Numbered from the stretch's first letter, positions 1 to 8,799 are shown. The stretch: 64,000 nucleotides of DNA from Lacibacter sediminis (GCF_014168535.1 NZ_CP060007.1:1054001-1118000); one strand, 5' to 3'. Numbers and translations are program-made. The notes: generated by a model from the letters alone, not told the origin.

Positions 1-263
1 TATTGAGTGATACTGCAACAGTGAATACCAAACCACAGCTCGAGATTTTTGCTGATGATGTAAAATGTTCACATGGTTGTACCATTGGCCGTCTTGATGA
101 AGATGCTTTGTTTTATTTGCAGGCAAGAGGTATTGGTGATAAGGCTGCAAAAGCTTTACTGCTCCATGCATTTGCCATTGAAATATTAGAGAAGATTGAA
201 CTGGAGCCGATCCGTCAATATGTTGATCAGATCATTTCTGAGCGTTTGGATTTTGAAATATAA
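1..263 (+). CDS. sufD: Fe-S cluster assembly protein SufD, C-terminal part
   Basis: The gene enters the window from the left, so only about the last 87 residues are visible and no true start is present. The sequence matches the end of the SufB/SufD beta-helix family: the region with CSHG and IGRLDEDALFYLQARGI, followed by an acidic helix ending in ERLDFEI, is the usual SufD C-terminus. SufD is part of the SufBCD scaffold that builds Fe-S clusters in the cytoplasm. The sufS gene follows after 33 bp in the same direction, which supports the assignment. Confidence 0.93.
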   Translation, partial: LSDTATVNTKPQLEIFADDVKCSHGCTIGRLDEDALFYLQARGIGDKAAKALLLHAFAIEILEKIELEPIRQYVDQIISERLDFEI

Positions 264-296
264 TTATCAGCGGTGACCCACCCAAATTAGAAATAT

Positions 297-1538
297 ATGT
301 CAACAACAGCTTTACATATAGCATTTGATGTAGACCAGGTAAGAAGGCATTTCCCGATTTTGAATCGTGAAGTAAAGGGAAAGCCTTTGGTTTATTTTGA
401 TAATGCAGCTACTACACAGAAACCTGTGGAAGTGATTGATGCGTTAACAAGCTACTATCAATATTTTAATGCAAATATTCACCGCGGTATTCATTCGTTA
501 GCTGAAGAAGCAACCGCTGCTTACGAAGCCACAAGAGATACGGTGCAGCAATTCATCAATGCCAAGCAGCGTGAAGAAATTATTTTCACACGTGGTGTTA
601 CCGAAAGCATCAACCTCGTTGCCTATACTTGGGCACGCACCAATCTCAAGGCAGGTGATGAGATCATCATCAGCGGCATGGAGCACCACAGCAATATTGT
701 TCCCTGGCAATTGATCACTGAAATGACCGGTGCAACGTTGAAAGTAATTCCGGTTGATGATAACGGTGAATTGTTAATGGATGAATTTCACAAACTGCTG
801 ACTGAAAAAGTGAAGCTGGTTTCTGTGGTACATGCGTCCAATTCATTAGGGACCATCAACCCGGTAAAAGAAATCATTGATGCTGCCCATAAGGTTGGAG
901 CCATCGTCATGCTCGATGGCGCACAATCAACTGTTCACTTAGATATCGATGTACAGGAACTCGATTGCGATTTTTTTGCCATCAGTTCACACAAAGTATA
1001 TGGTCCCACAGGTATTGGTGTGTTGTATGGTAAAAGAGCTTTGCTCGAAGCCATGCCCCCGTTCATGGGTGGTGGAGAAATGATCAAGGATGTAACATTT
1101 GAAAAAACAACCTGGAACGAATTGCCTTACAAATTCGAAGCAGGTACACCCAATATTGCAGATACTGTTGCTTTAAAAGCAGCGATTGATTTTGTACAAC
1201 GTATCGGCAAGAAACAGATCCGTATGCACGAAGAACAGCTTCTGCAATATGCAACAGAAGAATTACAAAGTATCAACGGTATACGTTTGATTGGTACAGC
1301 AAAACAGAAAGTGAGTGTTGCATCATTTGTGGTGGAAGGCGTTCATCCGCAGGACTTAGGTATTCTTTTGGATAATCAAGGTGTAGCTGTGCGTACAGGT
1401 CATCATTGTACACAACCTTTGATGAACCGTTTTGATATTCCCGGTACAACAAGAGCAAGTTTTGCGATGTACAATACCAAAGATGAAATTGATGTGATGA
1501 TTGCGGGCTTACATAAAGCAATTAAGTTATTAAGATGA
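297..1538 (+). CDS. sufS: Cysteine desulfurase SufS
   Basis: This is a 413-residue PLP-dependent class V aminotransferase-fold enzyme that takes sulfur from cysteine as a persulfide for Fe-S assembly. The PLP lysine is K233 in SSHKVYGPTG, H130 stacks on the cofactor in GMEHHSN, D207 lies in LDGAQ, and the persulfide-forming cysteine is C371 in RTGHHC. The RxGHHC form marks the SufS subgroup rather than IscS. Its stop overlaps the sufE start by 4 bp, so the two partners are translationally coupled. Confidence 0.97.
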   Translation: MSTTALHIAFDVDQVRRHFPILNREVKGKPLVYFDNAATTQKPVEVIDALTSYYQYFNANIHRGIHSLAEEATAAYEATRDTVQQFINAKQREEIIFTRGVTESINLVAYTWARTNLKAGDEIIISGMEHHSNIVPWQLITEMTGATLKVIPVDDNGELLMDEFHKLLTEKVKLVSVVHASNSLGTINPVKEIIDAAHKVGAIVMLDGAQSTVHLDIDVQELDCDFFAISSHKVYGPTGIGVLYGKRALLEAMPPFMGGGEMIKDVTFEKTTWNELPYKFEAGTPNIADTVALKAAIDFVQRIGKKQIRMHEEQLLQYATEELQSINGIRLIGTAKQKVSVASFVVEGVHPQDLGILLDNQGVAVRTGHHCTQPLMNRFDIPGTTRASFAMYNTKDEIDVMIAGLHKAIKLLR

Positions 1539-1978
1539 GCGAAGTAAAATCGATAGCAGAAATAGAAGAAGAGATTGTTGAGGATTTCTCCCTCTTCGAT
1601 ACATGGGATGAAAAGTATGAATACATCATCGACATGGGAAAGAAACTGAAGCCTTTGGAAGACGAACATAAGAAAGATGAGAATAAGATCAAGGGTTGTC
1701 AGAGCACAGTATGGATGGTGAGCGAATTGAAAGATGGCAAAGTGTTCTACCGTGCAGAAAGCGATGCAGTAATTGTGAAAGGTTTGGTGAGCATGCTCAT
1801 TCGTGTATTGAGCGGACATGCACCAAGCGAGATCATTAACGCAAAGCTCGATTTTATTGATAAGATCGGTATGAAACAACACCTGGCACAAACCAGAAGC
1901 AATGGTTTGCTGAGCATGGTGAAACAAATGAAATTGGATGCAACAGTTTATTTAGCACAACAAGCAACTAAAAACTGA
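1535..1978 (+). CDS. sufE: Sulfur acceptor protein SufE
   Basis: A 147-residue SufE. It takes persulfide sulfur from SufS and hands it to SufB. The acceptor cysteine is C55 within KGCQSTVW, the family signature. The N-terminal stretch with FDTWDEKYEYIIDMGK is also typical. The start overlaps the end of sufS (ATGA) and the stop overlaps the next start, giving a tight sufS-sufE-sufT order. Confidence 0.95.
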   Translation: MSEVKSIAEIEEEIVEDFSLFDTWDEKYEYIIDMGKKLKPLEDEHKKDENKIKGCQSTVWMVSELKDGKVFYRAESDAVIVKGLVSMLIRVLSGHAPSEIINAKLDFIDKIGMKQHLAQTRSNGLLSMVKQMKLDATVYLAQQATKN

Positions 1979-2295
1979 TGAGTTTAAATAAAGACGATAT
2001 CAAAGAAAGGATCATCGAGAAACTGCAAACGGTATTTGATCCGGAGTTGCCGGTGAATATCTATGATCTTGGATTGATCTATAAGATTGATGTGAATGAT
2101 AAGGGGTATGCAAATATCACGATGACATTAACAGCGCCGAGTTGTCCGGCAGCACAATCATTACCCGTGGAAGTAGATCAAAAGACAAGAGAAGTAGAAG
2201 GTGTGACAGATGCAAATGTGATGATAACCTGGACACCCAAGTGGGAAAAGAGTATGATGAGCGAAGTGGCAGCATTAGAATTAGGATTTATGTAA
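1978..2295 (+). CDS. SufT-like DUF59/MIP18 family protein
   Basis: A 105-residue single-domain DUF59 (MIP18) protein. The family helps mature or target Fe-S proteins; in suf operons it is usually called SufT. Visible hallmarks are DPELPVNIYDLGLIY near residues 21-35 and TLTAPSCPAA with C56, the conserved cysteine. It overlaps the sufE stop by one base, so it is co-translated with the operon. The precise client is not known from the sequence. Confidence 0.9.
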   Translation: MSLNKDDIKERIIEKLQTVFDPELPVNIYDLGLIYKIDVNDKGYANITMTLTAPSCPAAQSLPVEVDQKTREVEGVTDANVMITWTPKWEKSMMSEVAALELGFM

Positions 2296-2338
2296 TGATT
2301 TGCTCCAGCCTTCAGGCAGGAGAATAAAATAATAGATT

Positions 2339-2890
2339 ATGGCAATGATTTCTTTAGATAGTTTAATGGGCAACCAAGGTCCCAGCTATCCCGAACAAAT
2401 AGCAGCACCTTACCGGAAAGAGTTGGTAGATGCAGGTTTTGAACAAATGATGAGCGTGGAAGATGTGGAGAACGTATTGAGCGGTAATCCTGGCAAAACA
2501 ATATTGGTTGTATTGAACAGTGTATGCGGTTGTAGCGCAAGAGTTAGTAGACCGGGTGCATTGCTCAGCTTCTTTAATCATGTAGTGCCCGATGTAAAAG
2601 CAACACTGTTTGCAGGTATGGAAAAGGAAGCGGTTGTACATTTCCGTGAGAAATATCTCAGCGGTGTTACACCTTCCTCACCCAATGTACTGTTGTTGAA
2701 AGATGGTAAGGTATTGTTGCATTTACAGCGTCACCAGATCGAAACAACTGATGCAGGCACTATCGCTGATTCATTGATCACTGCTTACAATGAGCATTGT
2801 ACAAAACAAACGACAGATGAAGAGCGTGAAGAGTTGAGAACTTATTTCAAAAATTTATACCAGGTAGATCCATTAGCAACACAAGCCTAA
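2339..2890 (+). CDS. BrxA/BrxB-family bacilliredoxin
   Basis: A 183-residue member of the YphP/YqiW (DUF1094) family. In Firmicutes these proteins remove bacillithiol from proteins through a CGC active site. Here the active site is C63-G64-C65 in NSVCGCSARVSRPG, which fits exactly. The protein is longer than the about 144 residues usual for Bacillus BrxA and has an acidic C-terminal tail. Its place between sufT and an Rrf2 regulator suggests thiol protection or sulfur handling during cluster assembly (inference). Confidence 0.88.
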   Translation: MAMISLDSLMGNQGPSYPEQIAAPYRKELVDAGFEQMMSVEDVENVLSGNPGKTILVVLNSVCGCSARVSRPGALLSFFNHVVPDVKATLFAGMEKEAVVHFREKYLSGVTPSSPNVLLLKDGKVLLHLQRHQIETTDAGTIADSLITAYNEHCTKQTTDEEREELRTYFKNLYQVDPLATQA

Positions 2891-2899
2891 AACGATTGT

Positions 2900-3376
2900 A
2901 TGAAAATTACTTCATCAGAAGAGTACGGTATCAGAATCCTCATCCGCATTGCATCGGCTAATCCCGTTGAAGGGTTGAGTATTCCCCAGTTGAGTGAAGC
3001 TGAAAAACTCACCGAGCCGCATGTCGCTAAGATCTGTCGCACCTTGCGTATGGAAGGTTTTATCAACAGCACACCCGGTTACAAAGGTGGTTATGTGTTG
3101 GCGAAACCTGCAGAGCTGATCATCATCAACGATGTGCTGAAAGCATTGGGTGGAACATTGTTCGATCAACAGTTTTGTGAAGCACATACAGGTCTTGGTC
3201 GCTTGTGTACCAACTCGGTTGATTGCAGTACCCGTTCATTATGGAAAATGATCCAGTACACACTCGATAATCTCCTGAATAAATTAACGCTGAAAGATCT
3301 GATGGTGAATGAAAAGGAAGTAGAGCTGAAGCTGGAAGCGATATTGCAGAGGAATGTTGAAGAATTAATGAAGTAA
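2900..3376 (+). CDS. Rrf2-family transcriptional regulator, likely Fe-S sensing
   Basis: A 158-residue Rrf2 regulator with an N-terminal winged helix (residues about 1-75; the pattern EEYGIRILIRIA and later PGYKGGYVLAKP is typical). Three cysteines, C93, C103 and C109, sit where IscR binds a [2Fe-2S] cluster, although the first spacing (C-X9-C-X5-C) is wider than in E. coli IscR. It lies 9 bp after the bacilliredoxin gene at the end of the suf operon, so it probably regulates that operon (inference). No operator was identified because the operon promoter is outside the window. Confidence 0.9.
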   Translation: MKITSSEEYGIRILIRIASANPVEGLSIPQLSEAEKLTEPHVAKICRTLRMEGFINSTPGYKGGYVLAKPAELIIINDVLKALGGTLFDQQFCEAHTGLGRLCTNSVDCSTRSLWKMIQYTLDNLLNKLTLKDLMVNEKEVELKLEAILQRNVEELMK

Positions 3377-3392
3377 GAGTAGTTGAGGACTT

Positions 3393-3779
3393 ATGAAAAT
3401 GTTCTTCAAAATCTTTGTGGTAATTATTTTTATTGGTTGTAATTCAAAGCCAAAATCAAGATTTGAATTTTTAAAAGGAGTTTCTACTACTGTTAATAAG
3501 ATGTGTCCTATACAGGTTGATAGTATTATGAGGCTTGAGAATACTCTCGCTTTACCTCCCTCAACTTTTCGATATAATTTTACTCTAAAGTACGACACTG
3601 TAAAATATGATATTCGTGAATTTGAAAAGTCATTACGTATGACGACTTTAAATATGGCTAAAACTAATCCTGACGGGAAAATGTTTAGAGATATGAATGC
3701 AACTCTCGAATATAATTTTAGCGATACCTTAGGTAACTATTTGTTTAGGATGGTATTTAAACCAGAAGAGTATAAATAG
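3393..3779 (+). CDS. Small putative lipoprotein of unknown function
   Basis: A 128-residue protein that I do not recognise. The N-terminus MKMFFKIFVVIIFIGC has a lysine, a short hydrophobic stretch and a cysteine at residue 16, like a lipoprotein signal. The rest is a compact soluble domain with no motif I can name. It is AT-richer than its neighbours. It starts 16 bp after the Rrf2 gene and ends 12 bp before the convergent mtaB stop, so it may ride on the suf transcript. Confidence 0.65.
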   Translation: MKMFFKIFVVIIFIGCNSKPKSRFEFLKGVSTTVNKMCPIQVDSIMRLENTLALPPSTFRYNFTLKYDTVKYDIREFEKSLRMTTLNMAKTNPDGKMFRDMNATLEYNFSDTLGNYLFRMVFKPEEYK

Positions 3780-3791
3780 ACTGGAGAGTTC

Positions 3792-5081
3792 TTATATCTT
3801 CCAATCCACTATCTCATTCACCCATTCTTTCTTCTCCGGCGCAGTGATCTTAATATAGTTATCGGTATAACCTTCCATCATGCCGTTCTTGCTATGTCCT
3901 TCAAACAATACCGGTCTTGTTTCTCCTGCATGTTGCTGGGTGAAGTATTGCATCTTCATGTAAGAAAGATTGCGGAGTGTTTTATTACGTTCATAACGTA
4001 CGGTCATCGGCACAACAGGCCCAAGCGTTAAGGCATGTGTGTTGTCACGTTCAGAATAAGTGAATACATGCAGGTAAGAGATATCGAGTGCATGTAAGAA
4101 GTCGAATGTTTCCTGAAAGAGTTCATCCGTTTCGCCGGGGAAACCAACGATCACATCTACACCAATACAGCAATACGGCATCAGTTCTTTAATGAGTGCC
4201 ACACGTTCAGCATACAATTCACGTTTGTAGCGGCGACGCATCATACCCAACACCGCATTACTTCCACTCTGTAAGGGAATATGAAAATGCGGCATAAACT
4301 TTTTACTTCTGCTTACAAATTCAATGATCTCATTGGTGAGCAGGTTTGGCTCAATCGAAGAGATGCGGTAACGTTCGATACCTTCCACTTCATCTAACTG
4401 CTGAATGAGATCAAAGAAATTTTCTTCACGGTTATAAATTGAAGGCGAACCATTACCATCGGCACCTTTACCAAAATCACCAAGGTTCACACCCGTCAAC
4501 ACAATTTCTTTACTGCCACCTGCTGCAATTTCTTTTGCATTGGCAATCACATTCGCCACATTATCACTTCTGCTTTTACCACGTGCCTGCGGAATGGTGC
4601 AGAACGAACAGGTATAATCGCAACCGTCCTGTACTTTTAAAAATGTACGTGTACGGTCGTTGATGGAATAGGATGCATTGAAACCACTCACTTCTTCAAT
4701 TTCGCAACTGCTGATCTTTGCACTATCGCCTTTCGCCAGTTCACGGATGTGCGAAGCAATGTTGAATTTTTCTGCAGCACCCAACACCAGATCAACACCG
4801 GGTATCTCTGCAATTTCTTTTGGTTTCAATTGAGCATAGCAACCGGTGATCACCACTAAACTTTCCGGTGACTTGCGTTGGATGCGACGCACCAGCTGCC
4901 TGCATTCTTTATCGGCATTATCAGTAACAGAACAGGTATTGATCACATACACATCGGCCAGGTCTTCAAACTCTTTCTTCTCAAAACCTTCATTCTCCAG
5001 CTGTCGGCTGAGTGTGGAAGTTTCGGAGTAGTTGAGTTTACAACCGAGTGTGTGAAATGCGACTGATTTTGCTGCTGCCAT
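3792..5081 (-). CDS. mtaB: tRNA t6A37 methylthiotransferase MtaB
   Basis: A 429-residue radical-SAM methylthiotransferase of the MtaB type, which turns t6A37 of tRNA into ms2t6A. The N-terminal cluster domain has C14, C50 and C81 (TLGCKLNYSE, INTCSVT, TGCYAQ). The radical-SAM motif C154-X3-C158-X2-C161 follows in CDYTCSFCTIP, and a TRAM-like region closes the protein. I start at 5081 (MAAAKS): the upstream in-frame TTG at 5093 falls inside the -7 promoter element at 5091-5098. The gene is divergent from the SNF2 gene. Confidence 0.94.
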   Translation of the reverse strand: MAAAKSVAFHTLGCKLNYSETSTLSRQLENEGFEKKEFEDLADVYVINTCSVTDNADKECRQLVRRIQRKSPESLVVITGCYAQLKPKEIAEIPGVDLVLGAAEKFNIASHIRELAKGDSAKISSCEIEEVSGFNASYSINDRTRTFLKVQDGCDYTCSFCTIPQARGKSRSDNVANVIANAKEIAAGGSKEIVLTGVNLGDFGKGADGNGSPSIYNREENFFDLIQQLDEVEGIERYRISSIEPNLLTNEIIEFVSRSKKFMPHFHIPLQSGSNAVLGMMRRRYKRELYAERVALIKELMPYCCIGVDVIVGFPGETDELFQETFDFLHALDISYLHVFTYSERDNTHALTLGPVVPMTVRYERNKTLRNLSYMKMQYFTQQHAGETRPVLFEGHSKNGMMEGYTDNYIKITAPEKKEWVNEIVDWKI

Positions 5082-5090
5082 AAAGGGCAG

Positions 5091-5098
5091 CAAAGGTA
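5091..5098 (-). promoter_or_regulatory. Bacteroidota -7 element (TACCTTTG) for mtaB
   Basis: The minus strand reads TACCTTTG, a perfect match to the Bacteroidota TAnnTTTG element. It ends 9 bp before the mtaB start codon, so the leader would be only a few bases long. Confidence 0.7.
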
Positions 5099-5145
5099 AG
5101 AAAGAACGGAGAAAGACGAGTAAAGAAGAGTGTGGATAGATTTAT

Positions 5146-5178
5146 ATGGTTGCCAACCTTTTAAAGGTTGGCAACCAT
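5146..5178. repeat. Perfect 33-bp palindrome between mtaB and the SNF2 gene
   Basis: The arms ATGGTTGCCAACCTTT (5146-5161) and its exact reverse complement (5163-5178) are separated by one base. The palindrome lies between two divergent genes and covers the TTG at 5168-5170 that would serve as the -33 element of the SNF2 promoter. It could be an operator, a cruciform or a dispersed repeat; it is too far from any gene end to be a simple terminator. Confidence 0.9.
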
Positions 5179-5190
5179 TGGCCAACCCCT

Positions 5191-5198
5191 TATTTTTG
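5191..5198 (+). promoter_or_regulatory. -7 element (TATTTTTG) for the SNF2 helicase gene
   Basis: TATTTTTG matches TAnnTTTG. A TTG at 5168-5170 lies 20 bp upstream as a possible -33 element. The start codon at 5213 is 15 bp after the element, giving a leader of roughly nine bases and supporting that start over the upstream TTG at 5168. Confidence 0.75.
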
Positions 5199-5212
5199 CC
5201 CCCTTCTTTTCT

Positions 5213-8059
5213 ATGGACAACCGCAATACCAAAACATATTTACTCTTTCAGCCGAAACATCTGTTTACTAAACGACCGATGCTGGAAATCAGGCAACTGA
5301 TCAAGACGCCGTCCGGAGTTACTCCTGGTGAACAACCGCTGAACCGTGCACAGCTAAAAGTTTTCTTTCCCAACTTAACCGATGAAGGAATGAAAACTTT
5401 GCTGAGTTTTTCAAAATGGGAATGGCAGAAAACAGAAGCTGATATTGTCGGTCAATCGCAATACATCAAAGATGAGAGAGAACGATCGATGATGCAGAAA
5501 AAAGCGATGACACGTAAACTGCAATCAATGATGAGTGCAGTGCGGCAATTGCAGGGTGTTGAGTTTTATCATCCCGCAGCACAAACGGTGAAATGTGTTT
5601 TTTATTCATACCCAGTCGAACTCGCTTTTCATGCAACAGCAGAAGAGGATCGCTATCATCTTGAAGTATATGTGGTGAAAGGAAAAGAACGCATGCCGTT
5701 GACTGAATTCAAACGTTATCATTTTTTAGTAGAAACAGAATCCTGTTATTATCAACTCACTTCAAAAAGTCATGATGCCATTGAATGGTTACAGCAACAG
5801 GATGCAACAACGTGGACGACGAATGATCCTGCTGCATTTGAACAGGTACTCAATAAACTAAGAGAGTGGGAATTGAAAGTGGATGCATCGGTGATTGCAA
5901 AAGGTGAAGAGCTGATTGCAGAACCGCAGCCGCAAGTAATGCTAAGCGAACTCAATAATACATTCTTAAAACTCGAACCACGTTTTGTGTATGACGGTTA
6001 CGTGGTGGATGGTCCGTTTGAAGAAATAACAAAACAACAATCGGCTGATAAAGTTATTTCGATTGTTCGTCATAAACAGAAAGAAGAAGAGTTGGTGGAG
6101 TTTCTTCGTTCGCTGCATGAAAAGTTTGCGAATCAAAGCAATGGATTTTTCTATCTCAATTTTGCCGAGGCGCAAAAGAAAGGTTGGTTTCTGAAAGTAT
6201 ATCACAAGTTGCTTGAGATGAATATCGATTTGCTCGGTATTGATCTGATGAAGCATTTCCGTTACTCGCCGCATATTGCAGAAACAGTCATCAGTAAACA
6301 GGAAGTGGAAGGCAACTGGATCGTTGTTTCAATGACGGTGCAGTTTGGAAAAGAAGCCATACCATTAAACTACCTGCAGAAAAGTTTAATGAACGGACAG
6401 AAAGCCGTGATGTTGAAAGACGGAAGTTTGGGTGTGTTGGGTGAAGAATGGTTGAAGCAATACGGCATGATGATCCGCCATGGTAAAGTGCGCAAAGTAG
6501 AATTGCTGGTACCGAAGTGGTTACTGATGAGTGAAGCAACAGGTGAAACAAATGCGGACGCATCCATTAAAACAGACATCAGTGCAACCTGGTACAGTAA
6601 ATGGAAACAATGGGAAAAGCAGGAAGATGCATTGTATGCATTGCCCAAAGGATTAACCGTTGAACAATTACGACCGTATCAGCAAAAAGGGTATGAGTGG
6701 TTACGTTTGTTATCGGAGATCGGTGGCAGCGGTTGCCTTGCTGATGATATGGGTTTGGGTAAAACATTACAAACGATCACATTTCTCTTACATAAAATTG
6801 AAGAGCAACCAACCGATCAGCATCTGGTTGTTGCTCCTGCAAGTTTGTTATACAATTGGCAAAAGGAATTGGAAAAATTTGCGCCCGATGTAAAGGCTGT
6901 TGTGTTTCATGGTGCAGGAAGAGATGAAGAAGAATTGAAAGATGAAAGTAACCGCATCATTATTACCAGCTATGGAACGTTGCGGCAGGATGTTGAACTG
7001 CTGCAAACCATTCCGTGGAATACAGTGGTGGTGGATGAAAGTCAGAATATCAAAAATCCATCTGCACAAATAACAAAAGCAACCTGGCAACTTGTTGCAA
7101 AAACAAAAATTGCATTGAGTGGTACGCCAGTGATGAATGGTACTGGCGATCTTTTCAGCCAGATGCATTTTCTGTTGCCGGGCTTATTGGGCAGTAATGA
7201 ATTTTTCAGAAGAGAATATGCAATACCAATCGAACAAAAAGGCGATGCTGAAAAAGCAGCTGCTTTGCAGAAACTGATTCGTCCGTTTGTATTGCGCCGT
7301 ACAAAAGAACAGGCAGCGCCCGATCTGCCTGCAAAAACAGAATCGATCCTTTGGTGCGAAATGGAAGCCGATCAGCGTGCTGCATATGAAAGCATCAAGG
7401 AAAATGTACGTGGCAATATCTTAATGGACATCAGCGAAAATGGATTGAACAAAGGCAAAATGAGTGTGCTGGCAGGATTAACAAAACTGCGGCAGATCTG
7501 CAACAGTTGCGAACTGGTGAATGATGAAGATGTGTTTGCGTACGACAGTATTAAAACCAAAGTGCTCATTGATGAATTGAAGACGATCATTCCGCAACAC
7601 CGTGCATTGGTGTTCAGTCAATTTACTTCTATGCTCGATTTGCTGGAACGTGATCTGCAGAAAGAAGGCATCAAATACATTCGCTTAGATGGACAAACGA
7701 AAATTTCCGAACGGCAGGAATTGGTTTCAGAATTTCAAAACGATGAAAGTGATGTGGCTGTGTTCCTGTTGAGTTTGAAAGCAGGTAATGCCGGTCTTAC
7801 ATTAACCGCTGCAGATTATGTATTCCTCTTTGATCCATGGTGGAATACAGCGGTAGAAAACCAGGCGATTGATCGTACACATCGTATCGGTCAGCAATCG
7901 CAGGTGTTTGCTTATCGTATGATCTGTAAAGACAGTATTGAAGAAAAGATCATGAAGATGGCAGCAGGTAAAAAGAAATTAGCCGAAGATCTGATAACAG
8001 CTGAAGAAGGGTTTGTAAAAAGTTTAACGCTGGATGATATAAAGTATTTGTTGGAGTAA
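5213..8059 (+). CDS. SNF2-family DEAD/DEAH-box helicase
   Basis: A 948-residue Swi2/Snf2 ATPase. The N-terminal 480 residues are a bacterial SNF2-associated region. The helicase core follows: motif I in LADDMGLGKTLQT, motif II in VVVDESQNIK, motif III in ALSGTPVMN, then the second RecA domain with FSQFTSMLDLL, LKAGNAGLTLTAADYV and the motif VI region DRTHRIGQ. Such proteins move on double-stranded DNA or displace bound proteins; in bacteria the closest known role is RapA-like RNA polymerase recycling or repair. The gene stands alone, divergent from mtaB. Confidence 0.93.
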   Translation: MDNRNTKTYLLFQPKHLFTKRPMLEIRQLIKTPSGVTPGEQPLNRAQLKVFFPNLTDEGMKTLLSFSKWEWQKTEADIVGQSQYIKDERERSMMQKKAMTRKLQSMMSAVRQLQGVEFYHPAAQTVKCVFYSYPVELAFHATAEEDRYHLEVYVVKGKERMPLTEFKRYHFLVETESCYYQLTSKSHDAIEWLQQQDATTWTTNDPAAFEQVLNKLREWELKVDASVIAKGEELIAEPQPQVMLSELNNTFLKLEPRFVYDGYVVDGPFEEITKQQSADKVISIVRHKQKEEELVEFLRSLHEKFANQSNGFFYLNFAEAQKKGWFLKVYHKLLEMNIDLLGIDLMKHFRYSPHIAETVISKQEVEGNWIVVSMTVQFGKEAIPLNYLQKSLMNGQKAVMLKDGSLGVLGEEWLKQYGMMIRHGKVRKVELLVPKWLLMSEATGETNADASIKTDISATWYSKWKQWEKQEDALYALPKGLTVEQLRPYQQKGYEWLRLLSEIGGSGCLADDMGLGKTLQTITFLLHKIEEQPTDQHLVVAPASLLYNWQKELEKFAPDVKAVVFHGAGRDEEELKDESNRIIITSYGTLRQDVELLQTIPWNTVVVDESQNIKNPSAQITKATWQLVAKTKIALSGTPVMNGTGDLFSQMHFLLPGLLGSNEFFRREYAIPIEQKGDAEKAAALQKLIRPFVLRRTKEQAAPDLPAKTESILWCEMEADQRAAYESIKENVRGNILMDISENGLNKGKMSVLAGLTKLRQICNSCELVNDEDVFAYDSIKTKVLIDELKTIIPQHRALVFSQFTSMLDLLERDLQKEGIKYIRLDGQTKISERQELVSEFQNDESDVAVFLLSLKAGNAGLTLTAADYVFLFDPWWNTAVENQAIDRTHRIGQQSQVFAYRMICKDSIEEKIMKMAAGKKKLAEDLITAEEGFVKSLTLDDIKYLLE

Positions 8060-8180
8060 TTGTCTGAACCATGATTGATAGGATTTTTAGGATGCTGAAG
8101 ATTTCTATTTGAATTCTTTTTTTAATCTTGTCAATCAATGTAATCTGGATCATACATTTTGCAAAGCAGTTGATCAGGGC

Positions 8181-8214
8181 GTTATCCCCTCCCGGGAGGG
8201 GTTGGGGTGGGTTT
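8181..8214. repeat. GC-rich intergenic repeat with CCCTCCCGGGAGGG core
   Basis: The sequence contains CCCCTCCCGGGAGGGG (8187-8202), a perfect 16-bp palindrome, followed by TTGGGGTGGGTTT. It is far more GC-rich than its surroundings. I recall similar blocks scattered between genes in other Bacteroidota, so a dispersed repeat is likely; I cannot check copy number here. It sits in the 192-bp gap between the SNF2 and DUF4258 genes. Confidence 0.6.
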
Positions 8215-8251
8215 CATCAAAAAACAATATTATTGTACAGCAAATACAAAA

Positions 8252-8710
8252 ATGAAAAAATCACTTCCTTATCTCTTCCTCATCATATTACTGCTGGCAG
8301 CAGTCATGATCCGTCGTTGCAACAACACAGACAATGCAAGCGACAATCAAAAAACAAAAAACCGCACAGAAGATACCAAACGTGAAGAGGCGAAAACGGA
8401 TAATCAGAAATCAAATCTTGATGTGTTTCGTGATCCGTCATCAGAGTTCTATTTCACGAAGCATGCCCGCTGTCGCATGAAATGTCGCCACATCACACAG
8501 GAAGAAGTAAAAGAAATTGTGCGGAAAGCAGAAGTGAATTACAAGAAGAGTGAATTGGATGCGGCGCAAGGTCCTAAGTATGCGTTGGAAGGAATTACAT
8601 CAAGAGATAATCAACATGTACGTATCATTGTTGCACCGAAGCAGCGGCATTTGACAATTGTAACAGTGATCGATCTGGAAGAAGAATGGGATTGCCCGAG
8701 TTGTAAGTAA
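8252..8710 (+). CDS. DUF4258 domain protein with N-terminal membrane anchor
   Basis: A 152-residue protein. After a signal or anchor helix (KKSLPYLFLIILLLAAVMI) and a charged linker comes a DUF4258-like domain that begins YFTKHARCRMKCRHIT and ends with the strand-forming HLTIVTVIDL. The family's biochemical role is unknown; related small folds occur in toxin-antitoxin systems, but no partner gene is adjacent here. I chose the ATG at 8252 because the upstream in-frame ATG at 8207 lies within the GC-rich repeat and would put 15 polar residues before the signal. Confidence 0.75.
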   Translation: MKKSLPYLFLIILLLAAVMIRRCNNTDNASDNQKTKNRTEDTKREEAKTDNQKSNLDVFRDPSSEFYFTKHARCRMKCRHITQEEVKEIVRKAEVNYKKSELDAAQGPKYALEGITSRDNQHVRIIVAPKQRHLTIVTVIDLEEEWDCPSCK

Positions 8711-8714
8711 TGAG

Positions 8715-8790
8715 CTGTCATCCCGACGAAGGAGGGATCTGACGATCATTGTACATAGTCAAACAGATGTCTCCTTCGTCGACATGACAG
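8715..8790. repeat. Imperfect inverted repeat, 26-bp arms, MITE- or REP-like
   Basis: The arms 8715-8740 and 8765-8790 are complementary at 22 of 26 positions, with a 24-bp loop. The core is CCGACGAAGGAGGGATCT on one side and TCTCCTTCGTCG on the other. The outer ends CTGTCA/TGACAG pair perfectly. It fills the gap between the DUF4258 gene and plsC. No terminator T-run follows, so a dispersed palindromic repeat is a better reading. Confidence 0.75.
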
Positions 8791-8799
8791 ATTCTGAAT

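Noticed and set aside
8252..8710. Toxin-antitoxin component suggested by the DUF4258 domain
   Set aside because: The protein has an N-terminal signal/anchor and no small partner gene is adjacent.
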